This document shows, piece after piece, positions 20,550 to 31,965 of a stretch of 64,000 nucleotides of DNA (position 1 is its first letter; the number at the start of each line of letters is the position of its first letter). The stretch spans positions 558,001-622,000 of the forward strand of contig NW_020825340.1 of assembly GCF_003286085.1 (NCBI RefSeq). The letters are read 5' to 3'. Source of the stretch: Drosophila persimilis. Lineage: Eukaryota > Arthropoda > Insecta > Diptera > Drosophilidae. The notes under the pieces were generated by a model. It saw only the letters and a list, made by a program, of their open reading frames with translations, was not told where the DNA came from and made no database searches. A program made the position numbers and the translations under genes.

Positions 20550-22868
20550 ATGAACGAGGGGAGTCAGTACTCCATACATACGGTATGCCGCACCTGTCTG
20601 AGCACCCTGCACGACACAATGGCGTACGATCTCTTTTTGATTCCGGGCCTGGCCAAAAAACTATGCGTGTGCACTTCGCTATCGGTGGAGCAGCAGGATG
20701 GCTTTCCCAAGAACCTTTGCTTCAACTGCTACGCGAAACTGAACGAGTTGCACGACTTCCAGAAGCTGTGCGTGGACTCGGTGCAGAAATTCCAGGATTT
20801 GGTCTCGAGCAATGCCTTTACGTGCCAGACGAACTTCGATGTTTTGGATCCCAGTGCAGCGGTCGCAGACCTGCCGCCCGACGACGAGGACCACGTCAAC
20901 TTTGATCCGCTTTTGAACTCCAAGATAGAGATCATTGAGAATGAGGAGGATGTGTTCAAAATGCTAGAGGATGTGGAGAAGGAGGTCGAGGAGGTAGAGA
21001 AAGATGAGCTCGGCTCTGCCGAGGAATCCAACGACTCTTTCATTGAGAGCGGCAACGACAACGACCAGGATGAGGACTTTCAGCTGAACAGCAGCGATGA
21101 TGACGTGCCCCTGGCCCAGCGGGCCCGACGCGGGAACAGGCGCGGAACCAAAGCCAAGGCCAGCAAACGACCCATTAAGGATGATTCGGATGAATTCAGC
21201 TCCTTCTCCGACGACTCGGACTCAGACGGTGAGAAGGGGAGCAGGGAGAAGCCCAAGCGCAAGAGGATTCCCGCAGCCGAGCGACACCTCCATCGCCTCA
21301 TCGACTGCCACATTTGTCATCAGAAGTTCAAGAAGGCCATTCGCTACGAGGAGCACATGAAGCACCACAACGATCTCCTCCCCTTCCAGTGCAAGGTGGA
21401 GAGCTGCCGAAAGGGATTCACCACGGCCAACGGGCTGCGCGTCCACGTAGAGCATGCACACACGGAGTCATCGGAAATGCATCCGTGCACCTACGAGGGT
21501 TGCAACAAATCTTTTGCCCGGCCCGTGCTACTCAACTTCCACATGAAGCGGGTGCACAAGGTGGACACGCCCCAAAGGGACTTCCCCTGCACGGAATGCG
21601 ACAAGGTTTTCCGCTGCCCCACGGCCCTCAAGAAGCACATGTACAAGCACACGGGCGAGGAGCTGCCATTCGCCTGCGAGATCTGCGGCAAACGATTCCC
21701 CATCAACAGTGTGCTAAGGGATCACTTGCTACGGCATGCAGGCATTAAGAACCACGTCTGTCCGTACTGCGGCGTGGGCAAAACAACGCGCCAGGAGTGG
21801 AACAAACACATTCTCACCCACACCAAGGAGAAGAAGTACGAGTGCCGCCAGTGCGAGCACACCTCGCACAACAAGCAAGCCCTGGCCAACCACGTCAAGG
21901 TGGTGCATGAGAAGAGGAAGGATTTCGCCTGCCAGTACTGCGGGAAGACGTTTGGCAAGTCGCATGCCTGCAAGATCCACGAGAGAAGCCACACGGGAGA
22001 GAAGTGCTGCGAGTGCAAGATCTGCGGCAAGGTCTTCCTCTTCGAGAAGGGCCTAACCAAGCATTTAAAGACTCACGAAAAGTCGGATCTGCCCAGAAAC
22101 CAGACCACAGTCAATCCATTACTGGCTGAGGTCGCTGCGGCAGCCTCTTCCTCAACCATTGCGAAGCCCAGCCCTCACCTGCGAGGACGTGTGGAGAGAG
22201 TGGACATTGCTCAGTTGGCAGGCACTGTGGTTAATCCCATACCGTCTGTGAACCTACCGTCGTGGTCGCCGCAGGTGAACTTCACCAAGAAGGAGGGCCA
22301 GCACATGTGCCCGGACTGCGGCAAGGGATTCAACCATGTGAGCAACATGAAGCTCCACTACAAGGTGGTGCATCAGAAGGTGAAGGACTTCTGCTGCCGT
22401 TTCTGCCCCAAGCGGTTCGCCAAGAAGCAGTATCTGCGACACCACGAGTACATACACACGGGCGAGAAGCCGTACGAGTGCAAGGTGTGCGGCAAACACT
22501 TCCGCCAGGAGCAGGTGCTCAAGACCCACATGAAGGTCCACGACAAGCCCCCGAGGCCCCCAAGCAAGCCCAAGGAACCGGTGGCCCCCAAGGCAGAAAC
22601 GGCCAAGCGACAGCAGCCAAAGAACTTTGAGCAGTACCAGGATCCCGCTGCCGAGCGGGCTGCCGCCACCGCGGAGCTATTGGCCTACCAGCTGGAGGAG
22701 AACGAAGCTAAGCGGAAGGCGGAGGTGGAGCTGCGGAAGATCCAGGAAGCGGCATTCGAGCAGTTAAACAAGCTGCAGAAGCAGACGAACACCTACGATG
22801 GCTTCTATGCCCAGAAGGCCGAGGCGGAAGGCACCACCATCGATGCATTCAAATTGGATCATGTCTGA
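20550..22868 (+). CDS. ZAD-domain protein with 12 C2H2 zinc fingers (intronless paralogue)
   Basis: One exon encoding 772 residues. The N-terminal ZAD domain (C-R-T-C near residue 13, C-F-N-C near 57) is a zinc-dependent dimerisation module special to insects. An acidic Asp/Glu/Ser-rich linker with basic patches follows (about 105-235). Twelve C2H2 fingers lie between about 250 and 670, nine in one block and three after a spacer; the sixth, CPYCGVGKTTRQEW, is unusual. The C-terminus is a charged, probably coiled-coil segment ending DAFKLDHV. Such proteins bind DNA in the nucleus. The same architecture, finger order and C-terminus occur in the minus-strand gene at 28185-30915; the likely D. 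melanogaster pair is CG7386/CG10274, recalled only weakly, so no symbol is given. Poly-A signal AATAAA at 22876-22881. Confidence 0.92.
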   Translation: MNEGSQYSIHTVCRTCLSTLHDTMAYDLFLIPGLAKKLCVCTSLSVEQQDGFPKNLCFNCYAKLNELHDFQKLCVDSVQKFQDLVSSNAFTCQTNFDVLDPSAAVADLPPDDEDHVNFDPLLNSKIEIIENEEDVFKMLEDVEKEVEEVEKDELGSAEESNDSFIESGNDNDQDEDFQLNSSDDDVPLAQRARRGNRRGTKAKASKRPIKDDSDEFSSFSDDSDSDGEKGSREKPKRKRIPAAERHLHRLIDCHICHQKFKKAIRYEEHMKHHNDLLPFQCKVESCRKGFTTANGLRVHVEHAHTESSEMHPCTYEGCNKSFARPVLLNFHMKRVHKVDTPQRDFPCTECDKVFRCPTALKKHMYKHTGEELPFACEICGKRFPINSVLRDHLLRHAGIKNHVCPYCGVGKTTRQEWNKHILTHTKEKKYECRQCEHTSHNKQALANHVKVVHEKRKDFACQYCGKTFGKSHACKIHERSHTGEKCCECKICGKVFLFEKGLTKHLKTHEKSDLPRNQTTVNPLLAEVAAAASSSTIAKPSPHLRGRVERVDIAQLAGTVVNPIPSVNLPSWSPQVNFTKKEGQHMCPDCGKGFNHVSNMKLHYKVVHQKVKDFCCRFCPKRFAKKQYLRHHEYIHTGEKPYECKVCGKHFRQEQVLKTHMKVHDKPPRPPSKPKEPVAPKAETAKRQQPKNFEQYQDPAAERAAATAELLAYQLEENEAKRKAEVELRKIQEAAFEQLNKLQKQTNTYDGFYAQKAEAEGTTIDAFKLDHV

Positions 22869-22881
22869 GGACAGCAATAAA

Positions 22882-23630
22882 ACTCTATATGTTTATTATT
22901 ATTAGTAATATACACGTATATTATGTGTGTTTCTACTACTATGAGCATAGTATATATACTATAGTATTTTTAAATGTATCATTTATTCGATTCGCTATTA
23001 TTTTAAAAGATTTCTTTTATGTCTGTTCTCTCAGAAGTCGCTTCATTGAGATTTATTTTTGGGTTTCGCTATGAAAATGATTATTCAAAACGTAAAATAT
23101 GAAGAACCGAATAGAAGTTGCAAAACAAATCAAGGAATATTGTGTGTGCTGTGTGGAAATGGTGTTTTGAGCCATAGCTGTGATTGTTATTTTGAAATTA
23201 ACGCCGAATTCATTCCACCTATCGCACCAAAATACCGATACTATTTTTAGCTACCCTGTGTATCGATAAGAAGAGTCAAAAGTCGCGGGTATTTGATTTT
23301 AAGACAAGAAACAACACAAAGATAATGTCGATTGCTTAGAAAAGGAGTTCCCCTTATTTAACTCACATTTTACAGTAACATCTACAGTCAAATACAATCT
23401 CAGCAACACAAATCCCAAAAACAAAAAATATCGACAAAAACTCATACATACATATATCGAGATACATCCCTAGCGTCCAATTCTTTCATCGGCGCCCGCT
23501 AAACAGCACTCAACTCCCAGTCCTGCGAGAATCAAACGGAAATATACAATTGTACATTTAACTTCTTCAACTATTCGCAGAGCACACGAGGCCAAGGGTC
23601 TATTCGTGTTCCTTCGCTGCGAAATAAAAG
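22882..23630. other. Intergenic DNA and 5' UTR of the SHPRH-like gene
   Basis: No coding region. A perfect DRE (TATCGATA) at 23261-23268 and ATATCGA-type sites near 23428 and 23455 suggest a DREF-driven, TATA-less promoter for the helicase gene. Confidence 0.5.
23261..23268. promoter_or_regulatory. DRE (DREF-binding site)
   Basis: Palindromic TATCGATA, the exact DRE core, 370 bases before the ATG at 23631. DREs mark promoters of growth and replication genes. Confidence 0.6.
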
Positions 23631-26600
23631 ATGAATCCTCCTATTGTTTTATGCGAAATCGCAGATGAAATTCCCATAGAATCTGTGAGCGAGCCTTCGC
23701 AATTCACTTATGCCATAAAGGGCTGGGAACTAATGCACTTCTTTGGGCCGGAGCATGCAAAGATACTCTTAGAATGCATAAAAAAGTGTAAGTTGAACAA
23801 AAGTTTACCACAACTGGAAGATTCTCACTCACGCTTTTGCAGGCGAAGTCGAGCGTCCCCGAAAGTTGGTCTTCAAAGCCATAAAAAAAGATGCCAAATG
23901 GATCTTGGTGCTTTTGCAGCAGGCGACTCGTTCCCAGCCCCGTCCGCTTGACATGGAAATGGCTGCCATACTATTGCCAATTGTGTTCAAAAATTTCTGC
24001 CTGGAGACCAGCTTGGATTTTGCAGTGGCCGAGCAGGAGAAGCTGTATCAGCGACCACTCAAAACGTATGTGTCCACGAAGCTATACGATGCTCTCTACG
24101 ACAGACACCAGAAGGCGCGAGAGGGCAAGGACAAGCCTTTGGAACTTCCCGACTGCTTCCAGTCGACGTTGCGCAAATACCAAGAGCGCAGCGTTTGCTG
24201 GATGCTTAGTCGCGAGCAAGAGTCAAATGAATTTACTGGGAACTACTCCGTTCTGCACGCGGTGGATGGACATACACGCGTGCTCAAGCATGACTACTGT
24301 CTGCAGTTCTATCCGTTTCAGGAGAAACTGCCAAAGATAATTTTGCCCCCGGGTGGCATCCTAGCAGATGAAATGGGTTTGGGCAAGACGGTGGAGTTCC
24401 TTGCCATGCTGCTGCTCAATCCCAGAGTTAAGGGCACATTCAACAACAAATATTGGCTAGAACTTTTAGAGAGTGTCGACGATTACGTGCCCCTAAAGAA
24501 GCCGCGGCTGCAGGAAGAACTGTTTTGCATTTGCACCAAAAAAAAGGGCATCCAGATTAAGTGCAGAAGGTGCAAACTGTGGCAGCACGAGGAGTGTATG
24601 AATAGCAGTGACGAGCGGGATGCGAATGATCCCCCATATGTGTGTCCCAGCTGCTGGTCGGAACTGGGAAACATGGAAGACACGCAATTGGTAGAGTCCG
24701 GAGCCACTATCATAGTCTCGCCCAATGCCATTAAGATGCAGTGGTTCAACGAGATGCAAAAGCACATCTCGCCTGCCCTGAAGGTCCTACTGTACCCCGG
24801 CCTGCACTCTGGCTCGTGGTATAGTCCCTTGGAGCTGGCCAAGTACGATGTTGTGCTCACAGATTTTCTTATCCTTCGCAATGAGATTCATCACACCGCA
24901 GACCACAAGTCCGATCGCCAAATGCGCCACCAGCAGCGCTATATGCGTCCCAGCTGTCCGCTTCTCATGGTTAACTGGTGGCGTGTCTGCCTGGACGAGG
25001 CTCAGGTAAGAGAGAAGACATCTAGCCAGTGCATCTCTTTCGAAATGTTATAAATGCATTTTCCCTTTTTTAGATGGTGGAGAGCACCACCTCGAATGCG
25101 GCGGAAATGGTGCGGATGCTGCCGGCTGTAAATCGTTGGGCCGTCACTGGAACTATTGACGATCTGCCGCCACTCTTGCAGTTCGTTGGCTTCAACGAGG
25201 CCTGCCAGCCGCCCGCTGCCTGGCAGACTGTCGATAAGTCCTTTCAGCTGAACCACAACCCAAAGCCATTGCTGGATCTGCTAGAGCACAGCTTGTGGCG
25301 CACCTGCATGTCGAAGGTGAAGCACGAGCTTGGGATTCCACCGCAAACGGAAGTGGTGCATCGTCTGGAGCTTAGCAATGTGGAATCTCTGTACTATCGC
25401 GAGGAGCACAATAAGTGCCACGAACAGTTCCTCCAGGAAGTGGCAAAGAATACGCATCATAACGAGGACAACAGCTCCCGTCTGGCGGCCATTTCTCCGC
25501 AGCTGCTGCGGATCATCCTAAAACCATTTCTGCGCATACGCAAGACCTGTTCCGTGCCCGTCGTGAACAACAACAGTTTGCACACGTTATCTTTTCTGGA
25601 TCCACAGGACCTCCTAAATCATCTGATATCCAACAACGAAAACGAATGCAAGAAGCAGCTTCGCAGTTGGGCCTCGGCGTACAATGGATCGGCAGCCATA
25701 TACTTTATACGCAAACATTACCACCAGGCCATCAGGCAGTACAAGCTCTTGCTGAAGCTAGCAGCGGACTACAACAAAGACAACATATCGTAAGAAAAAT
25801 CAGCTAAAAATGCTCAGTTATAGGCCTGTATAGTACCCGTACTATTTCCTTTTACAGCGTGGACAGTGTGCTCCAGATTCATGCTCTCTATAACATTCTG
25901 CAAGCGAGCGCTCTGGCTGCCCCTCAAGACAGGATATCCGAAATCGAGGAGACCACCTATAAATCACAGATGCAGAAGTTTGGGTGGAAGTACCTGGAGG
26001 AAACCTCCAAAGTTCTCCAATCGGCTCTCAGTGCCTACCAGTTGAAGATATCTGAAATGCACACGCTGGAGGATCAGTTCCGTGGCAGCATTGTCCAATT
26101 TCTGGCCACAGTGGTCAACCTCAAGCATTCCCTCCATGATGTCATGTTAAGCAAGGTGCAGTATGTCGTTGTTGATAAATTGGAGCACGTCCACTCCATA
26201 GCGGGCATAATTTATGTAATTGAAATGTGGCACCAACGTCTCGAGGATCTGAAGATCAACTTATTTTCTGAATTCGAGTATCTGCAAGATATCATTGGTC
26301 GGGCTGTTGGGGCAGTCAAGGCGGGAGAGGCCCTAACAGCGGAAATCACTAGTTTTATAACCAATGTTTCCGATTGTCATCTGGCTGAGATTTTGGTGAG
26401 TGCTACCTGATAATGCAGCGGCAAGTTGTAGCTTCTTGGCATTTTTCCAGCAGAATGAAGGCAAAAAGAAACCAAAAAAGCCGCGCACTTGTCGTCTGTG
26501 CAAGATTCGTGAGACCTTGCATAAATTCGAATGTCTTGTGTTTGACAAAGAAAACGACATGACCGAAGGCCTGGAGAAGCCCAGCATGGAGATCAGTGTT

Positions 26601-27975
26601 CTGAAAAGTACAGAGTGAATAATCTAATTAAATTGATCTTTGATTAATGTATCGCTTTTTTCAGTAATCTTTACATTCGTGCGATCAAAATCAGAATTCA
26701 GTGACTACCTTGGCGAATGTAAAATCAAATTGGATTTGCTCTCCTGTCTCCAGGGACTGGCCAAATCCATGGCAAAGTACTGGATCGAGGTGGAGTATAT
26801 GGTGAAGTCATTCGATGAGCTGGAAATGTGCAAGATGCGCATTCTGCTGACCGATGATCCCAAAGAGCAGTCGAATTTCCGCATCCTGAGGGGCCAGGTC
26901 GATGAGCAATTGCGGACGAATCTGATCAAACTGGAAATCGCACAGCGTAACTTCACGCGGCTGAATGGACGCCTCAAGTATTTGAAGCACTTGAAGGAGG
27001 ACAACAGTGCCAGGAACTGTCCGATTTGCCAGACCGATGAGGATTCGAGAGTAAATATAATCATAAACCAGATAAATATCGCATGAGCTAAACACTTATA
27101 TTCTATTGAACTCTTTTTCAGTATGTTATGATGGTTTGCGGCCACTTTATTTGTCAGGACTGTCTCGACGAAATGAAGAGGAAAAAAAACCTTGAGTGCA
27201 GCACCAAGTGTCCCATATGTCGCCAGGATTCGCCGGAGTAAGAAATGCTTCTCAGCCTTGGCATATGTATATCTCTGACTATCACTTTCTGTTCTGTAGG
27301 TTATATCATTCCGTTCGTCCTGGGGTGGCGAAAACGATGGTTGGGAGCTTTTCCACGAAAATCACCTGCATAGTGCAACTGATTCTCAAGATTACTGCTG
27401 ACGATAATCAGGCTAAGATCCTCATCTTTTCGCAATGGCAGGCAATACTAGAGCAAATTTCAATTGCACTGAGGTTGAATAGGATTGTGTTTCGCAAATG
27501 CAGTAACATGGATCTGGATGAGTTTAAGGTTCGTTATGAGTGCTTAAACAATGATTATCGCACTCTAACCAGCATTCTGTAACCCTCCTTTAGAGCACAG
27601 AAATGAATGTTACCTGCCTGTTGATGGCCTTGTCACGTGGCTCCAAGGGTCTGAATCTGATCGAGGCCACACATGTGTTTCTGGTGGAGCCAATCCTCAA
27701 TCCTGGCGATGAACGCCAGGCCATTGGTCGTATTCATCGCTTCGGCCAGACAAAGTAAGTTTCACTTTCGATAATCAATGTTCCATGTTTGATCTTATGG
27801 CTTGTTCTTCTATAGAGCGACGACAGTTCATCGGTTTATAGTGAATGGCACCATTGAAGAGAATATTCTGTCGCTAATTTCATCAGCCGATGATAGTAAA
27901 ACCCTCGGTACGCACTGGGATCTAGAGAACTTGACGTTGGACAGCTTAAAGAAGCTTTTCATTCTCAAGGAGTAG
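23631..27975 (+). CDS. SHPRH-like SNF2 helicase / RING E3 ubiquitin ligase
   Basis: Ten exons, 23631-23787, 23843-25005, 25074-25789, 25858-26395, 26451-26607, 26665-27050, 27122-27237, 27300-27528, 27594-27754 and 27816-27975, give 1260 residues. The SNF2 ATPase half has Walker A DEMGLGKT (about 228-235) and Walker B DEAQ (437-440, as in SHPRH rather than DEAH). A PHD finger ([23 protein letters not shown]; about 281-325) is inserted between them. A RING finger ([24 protein letters not shown]; from about 1029) interrupts the helicase, and the C-terminal helicase motif is [10 protein letters not shown]. Human SHPRH polyubiquitinates PCNA at stalled forks. The protein is shorter than human SHPRH (about 1680) and I see no linker-histone domain. 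Probable fly orthologue CG7376 (from memory). Weak donors: 26608 (GTACAG) and 27529 (GTTCGT). Confidence 0.88.
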
Positions 27976-28184
27976 ACTAAACGATTTTCCATGAAGAGTA
28001 CTACATATTGACAAAGTAGTAAAGAGTAGTAGTTTAAAAAAAGTTTTATATAACTACATCCCCTATATCTTCGACAAAGAATATACAATTATTGCTGCTC
28101 GTATAAAACATCTACATTAGTATTTGCTTTTCCCCCACGCCCAAGGACAACGTTTAACGTTGGGCTCCGTTCCGTTCCTCTTCC

Positions 28185-30915
28185 TCAAACATGATCGATC
28201 TTCAGGGCGTCGAGGCTGGTGCCATCCGCGTGGGCCTTCTGCGCATAGTAGCCATCGTAAGAGGTCTGTACCTTGTCGATCTCCTGCTGCTGCTGCAGTC
28301 TTTGCAGCTGCTCGTAGGCGGCCTCCTGGATCTTGCGCCGCTCTTCGTCTGCCCGCCGTTTCACCTCATTCTCCTCGAACTGCTGTGCCTGCAGCTCGGC
28401 GGAGGCAGCTGCCCGCTCAGCGGCAGCCTCCTGGTACTCGTCGTACGAGTGCAGATTCCTGTCGGTCGTCTCCAGTTTGTGCAGCGACGATAGCTGCTCC
28501 TTGGCCGCCTCGGCAATTTCTTTCCGCTTTGCCTCCGCCTTGCGCTTGGCTTCCCTTTTGCTGCGCTCTTGCTCCTCTAGTTCCTCGCGGGCTGCATAGA
28601 ACTTCGAGGAGATAACAGGTGGCCGGTTCTCGTGCGTACGCTGATGCCGCTTGAGAGCAGTCTCCTGGCGGAAATGAGTGCCACAGGTCTTGCACTCGAA
28701 TGGCTTCTCTCCCGTGTGGATCCATTCGTGGTGGCGCAAAGTCTGGGCCTTCGCAAATCGCTTAGGACAGAAGCGGCAGGCAAAGTCCTTGACCTTTTCG
28801 TGGATGATCTTGTAGTGTCTCTTCATATTGCCAATGTTGTTGAAGCCCTGCCCACAGCCCGGACAAATGTGCTTGCCCTCCTTTTTGGTGAAGTTCACTT
28901 CCTGCGGGGACCACGAGGGCACCGACACCGACGATATGGGATTGACAGCAGTTCCCGCCAATTGGGAAATGTCTACGCGTTGGACACGTCGCGGATCCTT
29001 GGGTATGGTGGCCACCGATTCGGCACAAACTTTCAGCAGCTCATCGGCGGCATTCTGTGACATCACTGGCTCTGCACCCGCACTCGATTCGGTTCCACCT
29101 GCGGTAGGTACTCCCATAACATCTGCGGTGTTCTCCACCTGTTCCCCGGGTGCCGTTTCGCCCATTTCCACCTGCCGTTGGCGATAGGTCTCAATGGCGC
29201 GAAGTACCCGCTTCTCGTGCGTCTTCAAATGCTTTGTTAGACTCTTTGGATAGAGGAACTTCTTACCACAGACCTGAAATCAAAGAAACCTTGACTGTAA
29301 AAGGATACTCCATTCATTTGGATGATCTCTGTCTCTTACCTTGCACTCGCATCGCTTCTCTCCCGTGTGTGTCATCTCATGGATCTTGCAGGCATGCGAT
29401 TTCCCGAAAGTTTTACCGCAGTACTGGCAGGCATAGTTCTTGATCTTTTCGTGGACGATCTTGATGTGATTGGCCAGGCTCTGTTTGTTGTGTGAGGCAT
29501 GCTCGCATATATGGCACTTGAACTTCTTCTCCTGGGTGTGCGTCAGGATGTGGGTGTTCCACTCCTGGCGCGTCGTCTTGCCCACGCCGCAGTAGGGACA
29601 CACATAGTTCTTGATGCCCGCATGCCGCATCAGATGATCCTTGAGCGCGCTGTTGATCACAAACCGCTTGCCACAGATGTTGCAGGGGAAGGGCAGCTCC
29701 TTGCCATCGTGCTTGTACATATGCTTCTTCAGGGCCATGGGACAGCGGAATACTTTCTCGCACTCCGTGCAGGGATAGTCGCGAGGCGGGGCCGCTGACT
29801 TTGCTATATTGTGCACCTTTTTCATGTGGAACGTGAGCAGACGTATGCGCGGAAAGCTCTTCCCACAGCCATCGACGCTGCACGTGTGGACCTCCGACAG
29901 TTCGGTGTGGGCATGGTCTATGTGGAGGCGTAAGCCGCCTGCCGTTGTGAAACCTCCAAATTGAAACGTTAGTTAATATTTCTTTTAAGAGTGATTGCTA
30001 GAGAGGATTACCTTTCCTGCAGGTTTCCACCTTGCACTGAAAGGGAAGGAGATCGTTGTGGTGCTTCATGTGCTCTTCGTAGCGGATGGCTTTCTTAAAT
30101 TTCTGGTGGCAGATGTGGCAATCGATGATGCGATGCAGGTGACGTTCGCTGGGGGGAATCCTCCTCCGTTTGGACCTCGAGCTTTCGCCGTCTTCGTCAG
30201 GTTCTGATCCCGACAAGAACTCATCCTCTTCCTTAACGTCTGTACCGCTGGATTTCTTGGATTTCGCCTTGGACGATTGGCGGAGAGTCCCTTTCAGACG
30301 CTGGGACAGGGGCACGTCGTCATCGCCATCGCTGCTGTTGGGCTCAAAGTCCACGTCTTCATCGATGTCACTGCCGCTCTCCACCGAAGAGTCGTCGGCA
30401 AATACGCTCATCAAATGATCATCTTCAGCGTCCTGCTTGACCTCCATCTCCGCCTCCTCGGCCTCCTTATCCACATGCTCCAGCATCTTGAACACATCCT
30501 CCTCATTCTCGATCAGCTCCATTTTGTGGTCCAACAGGGGATCAAAGTTGATGCGATCCTCCTCATCCCCTACCAGTTCCCCCTCATGTCCGGCCACATT
30601 CAGAACATCGAAATTCTTAATCTGCGAGCTCGTGGAGACGACGCAAAAGACATTTTTGGCCACCATGTCCTGGAACTTCTGCACCGAGTCCACGCACAGC
30701 TTCTGGAACTCGTGCGTGTCATTCAGCCGGGAGTAGCAGCTGGTACACAGATTATTGGGATATCCATCCTGCTGCTCCACGGACAGCGGGGTGCACACGC
30801 AGAGTTTTTTGGCCAGGCCCGGGACCAGGAACAGATCGAAGGAGGCATCTTTCTGCAGGTGCTGCAGACAAATGCGGCACACCGATTGTATGGAGTACTG
30901 AGCCCCCTCATCCAT
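28185..30915 (-). CDS. ZAD-domain protein with 12 C2H2 zinc fingers (intron-containing paralogue)
   Basis: Minus-strand exons 30915-30012, 29953-29340 and 29273-28185 give 868 residues. The ZAD domain (C-R-I-C and C-T-S-C), acidic linker, nine fingers, spacer, three fingers and charged C-terminus ending DALKIDHV match the plus-strand gene at 20550 domain by domain; several fingers are nearly identical, such as CQYCGKTFGKSHACKIHE. Introns fall inside finger 2 (after CRK) and inside finger 9 (after CECK), where the paralogue has none. A longer spacer before finger 10 and extra Glu/Lys/Arg-rich helix make it about 96 residues longer. Nuclear DNA-binding regulator by family; targets unknown. Its 3' end converges on the helicase gene, whose stop is 209 bases away. 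Confidence 0.9.
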
Positions 30916-31965
30916 TTTGCCCCCGCTACGACGTGTTGGCCAGTTTTTTGGAAATCAAAATATTTCAGAAAAACTTTACGCGTCAGAAGGGCAGATTTTA
31001 GCGAATATGTAAATATTGATATATCAATATATCGATATATTTTTTTGTTGATAATATGTTTTTTCTTACAGGCGAAAATATTAATATGAATATACATGGA
31101 TCAATGAGTTCTGGAAAAAGACACTATTTTTCTGTTTTTCAAAGTCGCTGGATTTGTTCGCCGCTATAGATCGCCATCGGAAATGATAAAAGGCATTCCT
31201 AAAAACGATTGGCGCTGCACAATGTGCTCAAGTGCGCAATAAATTGTCAAGCAAAAAAATTCCATATCGGACTCAAAGCTGATTTCGTTTAGACAAAATT
31301 TGTGTTTTATAAAACTATAACCGTAGTCGCCTTGGGTTTACTTTGTTTAGACTTCGTCAATTCAAAAACTGCTTTCAACAAAAATATTAAAACAAAATCA
31401 GTATATTAATCCAAAGCTGAACAGTTCAGTTTTATTCGATATCAAATATTGCGGGTGGTTGGGGATATCGATGAATAGATTTATTACTGGGAGATACTAT
31501 CGAATATTTTGCAGCTCTACACAAAAGCAGAGAAGAAAATTTTAGCGTGGTTTTTTCGGACGAAAAACAATCAAAACTGCAGCAAATCGTGAGAAATACC
31601 AAGCCAAAAATAATCGTAAGTGTGGCCGCAACGATACCCTGCACAAATCTAAAGCAACCAACAAGCCAAAACTCATCCTTGCGTTACATTATAGTGTATA
31701 TGTGGAACCTGCTTAGCATAATTACAAAATTTACGCATTACTTTGTGCGAGAGTCGGCAGCGTTTTCGTTTTAATTGACTGACTGCCCTTTACTCTTGCC
31801 CCGCAGTGCTTTGTGTATGCTACGTTACAATAAATTCTTCGTGCAAAAAATATCCAAGAAAGTAGTGAAGCCCGCAAAGCAAAACAAAAGCTAACAAGCT
31901 TCCGAAATAAAAATTCTTGTTCCCCCCCGCCTGAAAGTGTCACCGCCAAGACGTTCCTGCGAAAA
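30916..31965. other. Shared upstream region of the zinc-finger gene and fmt; fmt 5' UTR
   Basis: Divergent promoters lie here. ATATCGATAT near 31029-31038 and GATATCGATG near 31460 are DRE-like. A probable fmt 5' UTR intron runs from GTAAGT at 31616 to CCCCGCAG ending 31806. No coding region is supported. Confidence 0.5.
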
